Shown here: in pieces, positions 36,290-50,679 of the stretch
Numbering within the stretch: position 1 is the first letter of the stretch
Layout: every line of letters starts with the position of its first letter
DNA from: Pithys albifrons albifrons
Taxonomy: Eukaryota; Chordata; Aves; Passeriformes; Thamnophilidae
Assembly (NCBI RefSeq): GCF_047495875.1
Contig: NC_092465.1
Coordinates: forward strand, 7,737,160 to 7,801,159
Direction of reading: 5' to 3'
Length of the DNA stretch: 64,000 nt
Program-made: the position numbers and the translations under genes
The notes under the pieces: model-generated
Databases searched by the model: none
Told to the model about the DNA's origin: nothing
Seen by the model: the letters and a program-made list of their open reading frames with translations, nothing else

Positions 36290-39200
36290 ACCAAACCTGC
36301 AAGGTTTTAATAAATATATTGCTGTTCTGCTGCACATAATGTCATCTTTTTCAAACTAAACCCACCATTAACGTTCTCACTAAATCCCAAAAGCTAAAGC
36401 CATGCACAAATTCTTCCCATAAGTGGCATTCTCTGCTCAAAAAGCAATGTGTTCAAATTTGGGGCAGTGACAACACAGGGAGTTTATTTTTTTCCTTATT
36501 AAAATCTCCCAGAGATAATTGGAGTTGTCAGGCATATGAAGAACAATTTCATGCAAGTATTTGCTCCCATGACATCAGAAAATCACCTGCTGCTGCTTTT
36601 GTCACTTCATTCCACAGGTGACTAAGTGCCAGTGTAAATCATCACTAAGGCCCAGAGGATATTCACAGAATTCAAATTGTACATCTTCTGACTTGGATTA
36701 AACTACACTCTCTCTCCCTCAAGCACCCTTAAGAGTGCGATGAGAACATTGAGATCAAAGATATTTTTGGCCCAGTGTTGTATCATTGGGTCAAACCTGT
36801 GTCACAATAGAGCAACAGCCTCACTCAGTTGGGGTCCTCCCTGCTCTGCCACACACATTTTTTCCCTTTACTGGCAACAAAGAGCTGCTCCAGGCTGGAT
36901 GCAGCACTGCAATGTTCCACCAGCGACTCAGTGGCAAAGGGTGAAGCCAGTTTCATGTTTCCAGCAATCTGATCTTAAATAGAAACCAACACTGAAGGAA
37001 CCTGCCTGAAAGAATACCTGTGCTTCAGTTTCCATTGTATCTCAGTCCTCTACAACTGGCAGCAGTATATTGGATTGAGAAACAGAAACACTGCTGTGAA
37101 ATGAGAAGATTATAAGAGATTTACACAGAGCTCAACCAAAGTGTCAAGTCTGTGTATCATTGATCCACCCAGCTGGGACTTACAGGGCACTTATAGCAAA
37201 ATCTTTTCTGACTCTGCAGGATTAAAACACAACAACTTCTGGGGATCCCATCACACACTTCCCCCCAAGCAGTGGCAAGCATTGCTCTTTAGAAGAATAA
37301 GCTATTTTTGCTTTGCACCATCACTTAACAGCCTGCAGCCATTAGGTACACCAGTATCAGAGACACCAGAAGTTGTCAGGGGAACACAGATATGCAGAAC
37401 ATAATTAGTGAGGACACAACTGTTAACAGTTTTACTTTTTAGCAATTGAAAATATCTGACAATTATCTTCAGCTCCTAGCAGGGTCAAGTTTTGCTTCTC
37501 AAATATTTTCAAATACTGTCATTTCACAATGCAAACACTAGAAAAAAACTAAAAGCACTCAAGAAAGTTTCATGACAGAAGTGTCATTACTGAACACATA
37601 GAGTCTTTTTGCAAAACAGTGATTAAAGTCGTGATATGCCTTAAAAAAGGAGACATACTCATATATTACCAGAGGAAATCATGTTAGTTTTAATACTTTG
37701 TATTGGGTTTGTGTGCCGAGGGTTTAGGAGTGGACACTGCAGAGGTGGCTTCTGTGAGAAGATGCCAGCAGCTCTCCCATGTCCAATGGAACCAATGCCA
37801 GCTGCCTCCAAGATGGACCCACTCCTCTTCAGCATTAATCTTAAAATATCAAACTCCATCTCAGTGCTCCTCATCAGCTGTAACTCAACTGTGTACACAA
37901 CTGTACACAGAAATGGTGCTTTATCTATGATACTGTAACCTGATAATTCATTTCCAAAGTGGGGGTGTCAAGGTGTGGGGAGCCCCCAAGTGTAGGGTTT
38001 TGCCTTTCAGGTCACTTGCCAAAATACCACAGCACTTTTCTGGGGACCCCAACTCTGCAAACAAAGCAAAGTGGCCACTGCACAGCCAAGGCTGCCACAA
38101 AACATAAAAGCCAACAGGGGAATTTCCTATGCTCCCCTGTCCTCTTCAGTGCCTTCCCTCACAGAGGTGGGTAAACAGTCATGAACTCACAGTAAATATC
38201 AACTTGGCATTTGAAGCCACGGCCGACTGTTCCATTCACATGCCCACCTCATGCAGCTTGTCAATAAAAGCTACAAAATCCAGCTTCTGCTTTTGAGTCA
38301 TTCATTGCCATTCACTGCAACAATTCTCCAGTAAAAACATTAAAGAACTTTTAAGTCAGAGCTACTTTGGTGAAAAGAGGATCAAGAATGTTGTGAAAAT
38401 ACACATAGACTCAGCAACAGGAGGCATACTAGGGGAAAATAAATATATTTTCAAGTGCTCATTTTTAGACATTCTAACATTCCAGCTGTCAGGAAAGACA
38501 TGTTTATTGGAAATTGTCGCTTCTGAGTTGAGAAAGTATTTTTAAAAATTACTAATATGGCCTGAAATGTATAGAAGGAAACAGGTTTAGTTTGTATTGA
38601 TGCTTCTTCCTTGCAAAACAAATTCTTGCCATGGTTGCTTTGATTTTCTTTTAGAAAGACTGAAGACTTGTTTTCTTTCTGCATTGGCGAAACAATGGGA
38701 AAAATACATCTTCCATATAAATCTCATTTAAATTCTGCATTCTAACTAGCAAACACAATTTGGAATTGAGAGGTTTTTTGTTTTTACATTACAAAATGAG
38801 CCGTTGCAACATTAAACAGCTCATCTATTGCAATTCAGCAGGAGAAATCATTGAACAATCAGCTGTAGAATACAAATACAGAACGACAACGTATTAACTT
38901 GGCAGATACATAAGATACTTGTGAGCTCTGCCAGAAAGCCAAGCTTGAGCTATATGTTATATGGAACTGATGATCATGGGGGAATCAGCAAAGCTCTTCC
39001 TAAATGAGAGACATACTATCAATATACAAGTCAGATTTTTGTACCAAAAACCCCTTAAATGGAGAAAACTTGCTGTTTTGTAGCAAGTGAGATGAAAATG
39101 GGATTATTGATGCACAAATGGTAGCATGATCATGCCTGCCAGCTGCTTTAAAAAACAAATGCAATTGAAGTTTATGTTCAGCAGCCTAAGTGAGAAGACA

Positions 39201-42200
39201 AACCAAAGCAAATTGCCATCAAAATTCTGTGTAGTTACCCAAACTCTACACCAAAACCCACAACAGGAAGCAGGATCCAGGGTATGGAAGAGCAGAAATG
39301 CACAAGGCAGCTGTGGCACCACTGGCATGAAGGCAAATTCTTTGTTCTCCTCTATCCATGAGAACAGTGACTGTGCCAGTCCAATAAGATACTCATTCTC
39401 CAGTTTCCCTGATGGAATGAGAGAATTAGAGTCCTGCATTGGATCAAACCTCCTGCTTCATCCTTCACCTGGGTTTCTAATCTGGCCACACTTCCATGCA
39501 CCACCCAAACTGTTTCTGGAGCTCCCCCTGCACATGGCCTGGCCTTGCAACTCTTCTATCATAACATTTTGCATTTTTTATATTTGCTGATGTGGGTGAG
39601 GCTGGCTGTCCCAGTTGGAAGGTACATTCCTGCCAAAGGAAGGGAGGGTGGATGCAGCAGAGCAGGGCTGCAGTTGTTGTAAGATGGCTCTGGTGAGATG
39701 GGGCTGTGGCAGCAAATGGTGGGCACAAACTACACAGCCCAAGCTTTTCTTTTTCCCCATCACAGCCCTAGAATGGGCAGGTGAAAGGCTGCTTGAAGAT
39801 CTCCTGTGTTCTAAACACACTGACAGCCTGCTCTTTCTACAACAGCAAGCCTGAACAGATTCCTCGCTTTTTGGAGGGAAAACAACAAACAAATTTCAAA
39901 ATGAAAGCTGGAGTTTCACACATCCTCAGAACCAATTTATTTTAAGGTTTAAGGAAGACTATAATCTGCAGGAGTGTGAGGAAGGCTTTCTTGCTTGGAA
40001 ACAGCAGCAAGAGAAATGAAATGAGGTATTTTGTGGCAGCAAACAGCTATGTTTTGGAAGGGGTGTGGAAAGGGGGAATCTCAGCCATGGCCAACACACC
40101 TACAGTGGCAATTCCAGCACTGCAGGTGAATGACAGCTGAATTCCAGTCTGACTCTTTGAAGCATGTCCTGGCTATCCTGTTAATGGGGAAAACATAAGG
40201 TAAATGCTACACAACAAGGAAGGTTTATTCTTTAATTAGGCCTAACCTTTTATTATTTGAATCAAACCCCTGGGCAGTGCTGAAGCTCCTTGAAATCGTG
40301 CCAAGAAAAATGTCCCAGCCCAACAGGGCTTGTTTGCAGGTTCCCTCCAAGAAGGCCATTCAGGGAGCTGTAGCATTTTGATTGCAGCAAAGTCTCTTCT
40401 CTGCTAACACATGAATCTCCTTTTATTTACATTTTGGAGCTGTCCAGAGAACTGTAATGAGTGCAAACCTGTCAAAACCTCCTTTCTCAAACCTTTTCAA
40501 GGAATATACATACAAGATAAAGAGTGTTCCTCCCTGTCACCACAGCTTTGGCAGTTTAATTCAAAGTCTGAGACTCAAAGTCTCCCATATGAGGTAAGAA
40601 GGCAAATGTGCTCTGCAAATGGCATTCAAGGAAACACCTGGGCATGGGTTCACCAAGTGTGTGGGCACTGTTTGGTTTGAGAGCCTCTTGTCTGTGCTGT
40701 GCTATTTGCACTTTGCTTCCAGATAGCTGTTGGGGACTCCCAAAACGCCTCAGTTAGATAGCATTGAGCCACAGCTCACAGCAAACAGCATTTCTTCCTC
40801 TCCTCCACAAATGCAATCTCAGCCTTGTATCTCAGCATTAGTAAAAGATGTCGGCTCATTTTGTTGTATGCAATTTATTTGGAATAAACTCCCTTATAAT
40901 GATTTTTAACTTTGGAAAAAAAACAGTGCATGCTCCTTTCTTTATCCAAGCTGTACCGGGTCCATTTTTGCTGGTCTTTTAACTTTTATTTCCTTGAGAT
41001 GAATCCACAGCTAACTAGAGTAGTCCAGGTGGAATTGGAGCTTTCTCTATCTTTTGTAGCACCTTTCCAAGAAACACCAAGAACTATAAGATATTTCTGC
41101 AGACCTGAGGCAACTAATTAAGTTTGAGCTCCAACTACTAAACAACTTGCTCTCTCCTCCTGTTCAAGAAAATACAGGAACAAAACAGTGATTTTTAGAG
41201 GAAATCCTATAAACAAATAAGAGGTAGTAATGTATTTTATTTCATTATGCCATTTTTAATGTAAATTCTGGAATCTGGTGATAAAGACATTTTCTGGAAC
41301 ACAGTGAAGATGCAGAGGATTTTAGCAAGGACTAAATCTACCCCACTGTAAATTACAAACCACATTTCTTCTTGCAGCCTCATGCAGCTGCCTCCAACTG
41401 AGTTCACACAGTACCACAGTGATGGGAAAAGACGTTTACAATAACCCTTTCACATATAATAAAAATATGACTATGAAAGAGAGAAAGAAGATTACTAAAT
41501 ATCAGTATTCACAGCAACTGAGAGGGTGATTATAAGCATTTGGGAACTTCTCTATGCATTTATACAGCACCTTAAATTCAGTTGTTGGTCTTCGGCTGAC
41601 CCTTACCATGACAGAAACAGATAATCCTATTGCTTCTGACATTGCTGTGTAATTAAGTAGATGCTCTGCCCCTGTTAACATAGCTATATCCACTAGACTT
41701 CCTTTCTTATCCTCTTTCCAGAATGGCCTCTTCCTTTGAAATAAGTTTTTCAACTCAGACCTACTGACTAAGATGTCTTGGGAAGAGATTTATCCCAAGA
41801 GGTAATAGAGATAGTTTTAAATAAAATAGTCAAGAGATTAAAACAAAAAGTCTAAATCATCTTACCATGTGGCAGTAAATTTCTTTGACCACTTAGCAAA
41901 AGACAAGCAGCTCTCTCCTATGGTATCAGAGTAAAAAAATGGATTCTGATCTCCTCGAAGTCACAGAGCCAAGAGCAGGACTTGGTGCAACAAACCCTGT
42001 GGAGCGACAATAGGATGCTCTTCCACACCCTGCCTTCCACCTCTAAAGTCTGGGAAAACTCTTTTGGGGCTGCACCAGTAAAGTCTGTTAAAGCAAAACA
42101 CAGCAGGAGATCTGCTTTGGGGCACTGATGGGATCCTTCATCTCTTTCTTAAGACAGCTGGGACACACAAGGTGTTTCAATTTACTTCACACTCTAAGCA

Positions 42201-45200
42201 AATAATGTCACCTGATTTGCTACAGGAATCTTCCCTCTACAGAATCTCCTTAAAACCAGAGACAGCATCTTCAAAACCCAGACATTTTTCCTACTGTTTT
42301 GCATTTACCCAAGTTAACTTTATCGGACAAAACAACCTGTGGATAGAGGTGGAAACTAATTCAAGGCAGGTAAAAGCAATCATGTACACTGGTAAACAAC
42401 AAGAAACAACTCGGAGGAAAACCATATTTTTAAAGGCTGGTGCATAACACTGGGCTTGCAGTTGCTCTGCTACTCTGCACCACCTCATTACCTCAGTGAT
42501 TGCCGAAATCCTGTTACACTCACTCAGAACTTCGCAATAGGATCAGGTGCTAAATGCAGCTCAAGACCTGTTTAATTAGTAGCTGATCACAAAGACCAAA
42601 TGTTTTCACTTACCTCTTCAGATAATGAGGAAACAGTTTCAATTCTTATTACTGTAGCCAAATTTCTAGATTCTACTGTTGGTTTGGGTTTTTTAAAAAT
42701 TCTGTGTGCAGTCAATTATGTTATCATGCCCTACAGGAGCTTTTTGCTAAGTGCTTAAAAAAACACCCAGTGCACACAACGTGGAAAAGCATCACAACAT
42801 ACTATGAAGACCTGTGCTTAATTTTATGTTCTTTATTTGGCAAAAATAGTAGTTGTTCTGCACTCAAACTCATATTTGTAATAAAAGTCCCACTCAGCTG
42901 CTCATATACTAAAGAAACAATTCATGGCTGAATAATGTACCAATTCAAAAGCAATCTCTCTAAGCTACAGGAAACCTCTCGAGTTGCTAGCCTGAACAAA
43001 ATGAAGCCTCAACGAAATGAACCACTTTGAAACTAAATGAAAATTTAGCAAATTGATCTGAATGAGAAAATCTTGTGTACAACACAATTCTTTTAGCCAC
43101 GATAGAAAAGCCTGTTACAGAATAAGTTTTGGAAAAAAAGATCACACCAGTAAATCAAAAGATGGTGGTGCTGTTTGTTTGCTCAGTTTTCTAAGGGATA
43201 TTTCTTTTACAGTGGGCTATTGGGTTTATAAGTTTGTGTTTAAATATCAAGAGGGTAATCCTGAAAGAAAAAAAAACATTGGATGGTGTCTTAAAAGGGA
43301 TGTTCTGTCTTCCAGCTTTAATTTTTAATCTGCCTTTTGGTGCACCTGGCACCTCACAAACCTCTCAGCTCCAGAGCTACTCTGAGATCAGTACACCAGC
43401 AGTCAGCACTGGATGAAAAGAAAGGGAGTGTTTGGTTTGTGCACTGCCATAAGCTAGCAGAGCAAAATGATTGCAGATCAAAATTATGAGGTTGCTGGAG
43501 CAATTTATACTGGCAAGATGAAGAGCAGAGGGAGGGACACGATGCAAATGCTGAATGTGCAGTCACCCAGCAGTGCAGCAGGAGCTTAAAGGGTAATGGA
43601 GGAAGAAGAAAGGGGGTGGTAAGAGAGAGGCTGAAGGCAGTGATTATATCGAGAATCTCTTATTTTTCCCAAATGGCATGCCACAAGAAAATGTTATTCC
43701 CAATGATCCAGTAAATGATTCTGTTTTCCAGCTTCAAGGAATTCAGGGGTGGGTAGAGAAAAAGGTCTACTCATGCAAAAGCACAATTTACAGTTGGAAG
43801 CAGATTTGGAACAAGAGTCAGATGAGAACACCTTTGGGGAAGACACATAGTTCAATCTCTTCCAGGACTACTGGGACATAAAATGGCATTTACACGATCA
43901 GCAAGGAGTGTAAATTAAAGGAGTGCCCATTAAAAAATGGGCAAGTATGGTCAGTAGGCTCGAAGCTGGGTTAAGAGGTGTCAGTGGTGGTGTATGTGGC
44001 AGGAGAAGGCAGGGACTCTTTCCCAGACTGAGACACATACTGGGTTGGAGTTTAAAAAAAGCTTCTTCCCATTCTGGTCCCAGGGACAAAATTAAAAGTC
44101 TATTGTAACAAGACAAGCAGCAGGCTTGTGGGACTCAAAGGGACATTTTACCCACCTGAAGCACTGAGAGAAAGAATTTGCATTGTACATTTCTATAGAT
44201 CAAGGGATTTTTTTTCTTTTGTCTAATTAAGTGGTATTGAAATAAGCAAACTGTACTCTGTTCACTCACTCTGCTTGAATTAGTGATTTACAATGACAGT
44301 TTACTTTTAGTTCCACACCTGGAAATAGAAGATAAATCAAGTGATAAGCTGCTGACGATAGTCTCAAAATGGAGAGCACTTTACCCAAGAGCTCCTTGGA
44401 GCTTGCTGAGCTGGCACTGCATTATAGGGGATCCGGCAAGATTTTCCATTAATGACATGAGCTGAAGCCACTTATGACACTGGAACAAACCACTGGTGCA
44501 CCCTCTGCCTCCATACTTTAAAGGGAGAAGTAAAAATAAAAAAAGCTACTGCCTTCAGAAGGTGTTTCAGGATCAAATGAACATTAGTGAGATGCTCTTC
44601 ACATGCACTCATGGGCACACAGCAGTGGATGGAACATTGCTGCACCCACCCCTGCCTGGGAATGGGGTCAGGCACTGCAAAAGCTCCGTCAAAAAGGTGG
44701 ACCATTTGCTCATGTCTGAAGTTGTCCCTTCAGAGGTGCAGCCTCCTGTACCATTAGCTGGCAAAGCTCAGCGAGGGTCCTCCCTCTCTTGGGAAGTCTA
44801 TGTCCCTCAGCCAGGACAGGGCTCTGGGTAGCCTCTCACAGAAGCCAGCACACACTTACACCATATCACCAATGCCCTGGAGTGACGAGAGGGACCAGAG
44901 TTGGGAGAAAATTAAACAGAAATAAACCTGAGGCCAGAAAACAAAACACCCAGCACAAAGAAACGAGGTGCAGGGTGAAGATTGACTTCTGTCTCATAGA
45001 AACAGTTCAAGAAATGCCACCACTCATTTATGCTGGGTTTCACTTGACCTCACCAGCCAATTTGGCATCCACCCTGACAGTGTGCCATTGGTTTCCAATG
45101 TAATGTGTCTGGGAAATCTAATTGCTTCTCAAGAAGCACTTTCTAGTCTGTGAAGTTCTTTAGAGCTGCCATGCTCTGTGACAATCAAAGTGTCTAAATA

Positions 45201-48200
45201 AATATGCAAAAGTGTGCTCAAGCCAGAAAGCCTTCCAAGGAACCGAGAGAGTTTTTCCCCCGTTCAGCACGGCTCCGAGTCATTCACAGTCTGTTTTTGT
45301 CAATACCAGTCATGCACCAGAGCACAGGCACTGCACAGAAGGTGCCACATCTTACACTCCTGCAGTGTGCCAATACCAGAGGATGACACCAGGGACAGAA
45401 ATGCAGGATATGAGCAGCCAGGAAACATACTCACACATGCACACACACACTTCAAGCTGTTCTATCTCACAGCTAATGGAAAACCTCTCTTAATATTGCA
45501 TGTAGAAATGTCTAATAGCTGTAAATAACTCTTGCTGTGTTTTATTCATGTATAATGAAACAGCAGTGAGCAAATGTGGCTCAGTACTCATAGAGGCTGC
45601 TCAAAAAAATGCATCTTCAAGCCTTCATGCCAGAGCCACTCTTCCTGTGCCACAGGCTAATGGATTTCAGTGACAAAACACAAGTGTTACACCTTTAACT
45701 ATTAGACTTGTTATGAGGCTTTAAAAGCATATAAGTTGTTCCCACTTCCAAGCAGGAAGGTCCTATTCTCCTCAAGTGAAAAGGCAAACTCTAAAGCTCC
45801 CTTTTCTTTAGAAAAACAAGACCAGTGGTAACACACAGTCACAGCTGCACTTTAATAAAAAAAACATAAAGCTTTGAGTCTGAAGGTCAAGTTGTTTCTT
45901 CCAAAGGCCTCCCTGGTGGAGGAGTGTAAGATTTCATGTTATTTTTGGTTAGGCCATAAGATAGCATTTGGTTTAAAGGGCTCTTTATCATGCTGAAGCA
46001 AAGCACAATGTATATCAGTACTCCCTGTTGCATTATCCTGTGGCAGAGCATCCAACAGTCATGGAGATCCACATGAAATCTTTCCTTCTCAGCTCTGCTG
46101 TCCTCCTGGACAAACTCACCAGTCAGAGCAATAACAGAACATCACTGCATTCCTTTCCCATGGGTAACACATTCAGACTATGCTAGCAGACTTCTTTTCA
46201 AACATCTTTTTTAAAGTAATCAAAATCTTACTGTTTGAAAGAAAGAATCCCCAAAATTCATAATTTACAGAAGAGGATCTCCATACTTTTTAATGCTAAA
46301 TGCTTTACCACGACAATTAAATGGCTTAAAAACAAACCCAAGTGACAGGTATATTTTTCAACATCACTGATCTTTCAACTAGGGGGAAAAAATCCAAGCT
46401 TTAATTGCACAAAGCTGCATATCATACTTCCCTCTCTTGAGATTTCATTATAGGCCTGAAACCAGAGAATTGCATTGCCAGCTCTTGCCTGCTCTTCCAG
46501 CTATTTCTGGTTTTTAATAATTATTCATTAATTGCACACTATGATAAGATCCTTGCTGTTTTGAAACATTTTCCCTCTGGCCCCCATACTATTAAAGACC
46601 CTGATTGCCTGCCAACAGCGTAAAATTAAAAATCAAAGCACTACCTCTGAAAGGTTTAATATGTGCCACATTGAAAGAGTTTCTACAGCTTACAGCCATG
46701 TAATTGCATCACTGGCTAACTGCACAGTCTCTCTCAGCGTTTGAAATGTTTTCCTTTGAAACATTAGCCAGCTGAGAGCAGAGGTTTTGTTTAACACCCT
46801 GATTTACTCTCCATGTATGCAAGAGTTTGGGATGTCTCCTGTGTCCTTCCCTGCCGTGTCTCTGCCTGGGGCAGGTGGGAGGAAAAGGCTCACCCTCCCA
46901 GCCATGAGGCACCTGCTCCCTTTGGGAAGAACAGGGGAGAGAAGTGAAGACTTACCAGTTAAAAGATGAATCTCCAGCAGGAGACTAAAAACCAAAAGCA
47001 TTTTAACAACTGAACCTCTTTAAAAGCAGGTGGGTTGTGCCTGTTGAATTCTCCTCCTGTCCCCTCGTTACAGCTCCCTCTCTCCTGATGCCAAAGAGAC
47101 CTGTTGCTCCCAAAAATCCAGCAGTCCCCCAACACATCCCCTCCCTCCCTGGGCTGCCAAACCTGGCTGGATCAGCCTGCCCAGCCCACAACCAGAGAGA
47201 GCATTTCCATGGCACCTTCAGTCCTTTGTTTATGTATGAATTTTCCACATTTTTCCAGTGGCTACGCACAGGTACCCCAAGCCACGGGCTGGAATAAACC
47301 CAGCAGCTCCAGATACCGGCAACAATTCACAACCATATCCTCTTGCTGATCCACTGAGATCTAAATGCTATTTCTTCATCTAAAAATCTCATTTCTAAAT
47401 CTTGTTTCTTCATCATAAAGGTCATATGGATAAGGACAGGTCACCAGCAACCAGCACAGTGCACACACTCTTACTGTAAAGGCAGCCTGAAGAAATTTGT
47501 GCAATTGAGTTGATCAAAGCTGGTTTAGACAAAGAAAACCTTGGAGATGTAGCTTGCATTGATCGAAGTGAAGTCATGATGTGCCAAAGGGGAATAAAGA
47601 TGCCCTTCACACAGTCTGGCTGCTTAAATGATTTCAATATTAACAGCACTCTTTCCCAGAAAAAGGCAATTTTCTACCTTCATTTTTTTTGGACCTTGTG
47701 ATTATTACAGTGCCAAAAACTGTTTAATGCTTATAAAAGCATACCTTAGAAAGATATTCCTCTGCTAGCCTTCAAATGAAGAGGCTTTGGTTATTTTTAT
47801 CTGTTTGTGCGCTGATACACTTTCAATTCAAAATCTTGGTCCTGCCTATGTTGTAATCTGGTTGTCCTTCCAGTTCATCAGATTTCACTTTCACAGTATT
47901 TCTGAAATCAGCTTCTACAGGCTCTGTGAAGCACCCCTGGAAAACTGGATGGGTTTACCCTGCTTCCTCCCTAACCTGCAGGTCAGAATTCTACTCCATT
48001 AATCCCATCCTATAACAATTGAAAATATGGACCCTGTAGATAACATTAGATACCTTGGAAAGACAAAGTATACCTCTCTTCACAGTAGCTTTGGGGAGCC
48101 AGAAAAGAAGCTATTTGTTTTCTAAATTGCAGTTTAGAGGTTGTATAATAAGATGTGCACTTTGTTTTGCAGAGATTTTCTGTATTCCAGGCTGTTTCCT

Positions 48201-50662
48201 GAAGAGGAGGGAGGGTGCTGGTGCCAGGGCATTTCAGCTGCTGGTGCCTGCATGGACAGGGCATAGCGGGGATGTTTGGAGGGGTAAATCTGTAAATGTG
48301 GATTTAGGCTCTTTAACATCAGGTACTGAGACCTTCAAGATTTTGGGCTGATTTGATTCTAAAGCTTGGGCCTTAGAGTTTAATTTAAAACAAAATTCAT
48401 GTGTCACAGTACTATTTCTTTACTGGAACTGTACAGTTTTATATTTGAAGGAAGTTTCTGGAGTAGAAAATCATATTGCAGACACAAAGTGTACTTTTCC
48501 CCACATTTGTAAGGATTTCCATGTAAATTTGTGCTCTGTAGGGAATGTTCATTTGAAATCCAGAGATCGTGAATAGAGATGAACAGTGCCATGTTAAGGA
48601 CAAAATTATTAAACAAGAAATCCTCCAATATATAAAAAATAACAAAGCACTATCATTCAGGATCAGGGGAGCCTGTGAGCTGGTGGAAGAAAGGACAGGC
48701 TCTGTACCGAGGACTGCATTGCACAGGGACATCCCCACTGCAATGTGTCACCACCCCATGGGTAAAGGGCAGTTCCCACAGGATGTGGCACGTGAGGATC
48801 AAGGGCCTTGAAAGCTCAGAGAGCTGGTCACTGATTCTCCTGGGAATGCTCCAGCTTCTGCAGGGTCCCCGGCCGGCCCCACATTTCCCCTGTGGGGGTA
48901 CAGACTGCCCTGGGGGCACACCGTGCTGGGACTTGCTGTACTGCACTCAAACCCCCATGTGCAGGGAGGGGCAATTTGCACTTTTCTGATCTCCCCTCTG
49001 ATTTAGTGTCTCTTCCTTCTGGACCTGATACTGTTTAGGCATCGTTCCTCTCCTGGTCTGGCTTTGCACAAGTGATGCAAGAAGGAACCTGGTGCATACC
49101 TTTTCCCACACTCCAGTGAGAGCCTGCACTTCTCCCCAGATTCCTGGTCACTGCACAACAATCTCCCTGTGCACAGTGGAACAACAGAGATAACAAAATC
49201 TCACACTCCTGAGATGGTGCAGACAGTAAATCCATTGTGCACAGACTGCCAGGCACAGATATTTTTTTCTGTCTAAAAGGACAGTACATAGACTTTTATC
49301 TTGCCTGTACAACTGAGATGCACTGAGGGGAGACAGCTGCCTGTTTCCAGGCCTGGAGCAGTAAGGAGCAAGGCCAAAGTGCTACCTTGAGTGCTTTTTA
49401 TGGAGAAAAGCCCTCATGGAGCTGCAGGGGTGCACAGGATGACAGACAGGGAGCAGACCAAGGGCTCTGAGACCACAAGAGGATGCTCTGCTGCAAAGTG
49501 AAATAATTTAAGCAGCTCCAGCCATGATGTTCATGCAGCCCTTGTGCACCAACCTGCTCTACCAATTTAATACAGCCACTTCGTGCTGCCACCAATTAGC
49601 TCATTAACCAAAGTGCCAATTAGGAAGATGACGAACATGATCTATACAAGTTGGCTATTCCAGATGTTAAGCTGTTCTCCTGAGCAGTGCACGCAGGGTT
49701 TTTCTTTCACTTTTTTCCTTATATTTTTTTTCCTTTTTTTAATTTTTTTTCCAAATACAGAAAGTTTGGACTGTTTGCAGGCTGGATTTTGTACTCACAG
49801 AACAGGTAATGCACACCTGGAAACAATCTGCCTTGTCCCACAGTTCATATGTTAACTCCTCTTTCACTTTGCTTAGCAGCAAGGAGCAAAGGCCAGACCC
49901 CATAGTGTGGTATTTGGCAGAATTATATTCCCTTGTTTTTCCCAATCCCAGCATGTTATATAAATTAATGACTGGAATACAAAGCTGAAAGGAAAGCAGA
50001 GGGAAAGCACTCAAAGTAAGTTACCGTGGGCACTAAACAACAGATCCAGCCCTCAGCTCACAGCTGATGTATTCTGTCATGTCAAAGGCAGCACATCCCT
50101 CCAGTATCTTCCCTTTACCAGCACCATCCTCATTCCCCTAGTTCTGCATTTGGGATATGATAATCATTAACTCAAGGGTACTGCTGGAGCCAGAGGTGCT
50201 AACCTTATCTCTAAGAAGCAAGCCCCTTGTGTGGCACAGGGAAGAAGGCTTTATTCCAAGTTGTAATGACAACTTTTCTTTACTGCAATCTGGCATTGCT
50301 CACACAGACAAGCTGGAGATACAGCAACAAAGCCAAGGAGAGAAAAAGGAGTTCCCAGCAGGATTCACAGAGCAGGTTAAACTTTAAAAGGCACATTTGT
50401 ACCTGCAGGACAGGCTTAAGAAGTACCCAGGAATCCTGCACTTCTCACAAGAAGAGTAATTGCTTTCTGGGGCTATTTTAAACTAAGAACATTGTCCTTT
50501 CTTACACTGTCCTGCATTGGAGTGGCTGCCTTTTTTCTTCCCATTTTCTAAAAGCAACAGTGAAAAATCTCTCCTAACTCTCCAGTGCTGTAATGCTGCA
50601 AAGGCCTCCCCTGTCTCTCTTGGCTAGCAGTATCAGAAAGATTGCACCTTTATTATCATTCT

Positions 50663-50679
50663 TCTTATTATTATTATTC
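50663..50679. repeat. Short (TTA)n microsatellite
   Basis: A run of about five TTA units lies in a wider T/A-rich stretch (50,650-50,690). It is a simple repeat without other significance. Confidence 0.7.
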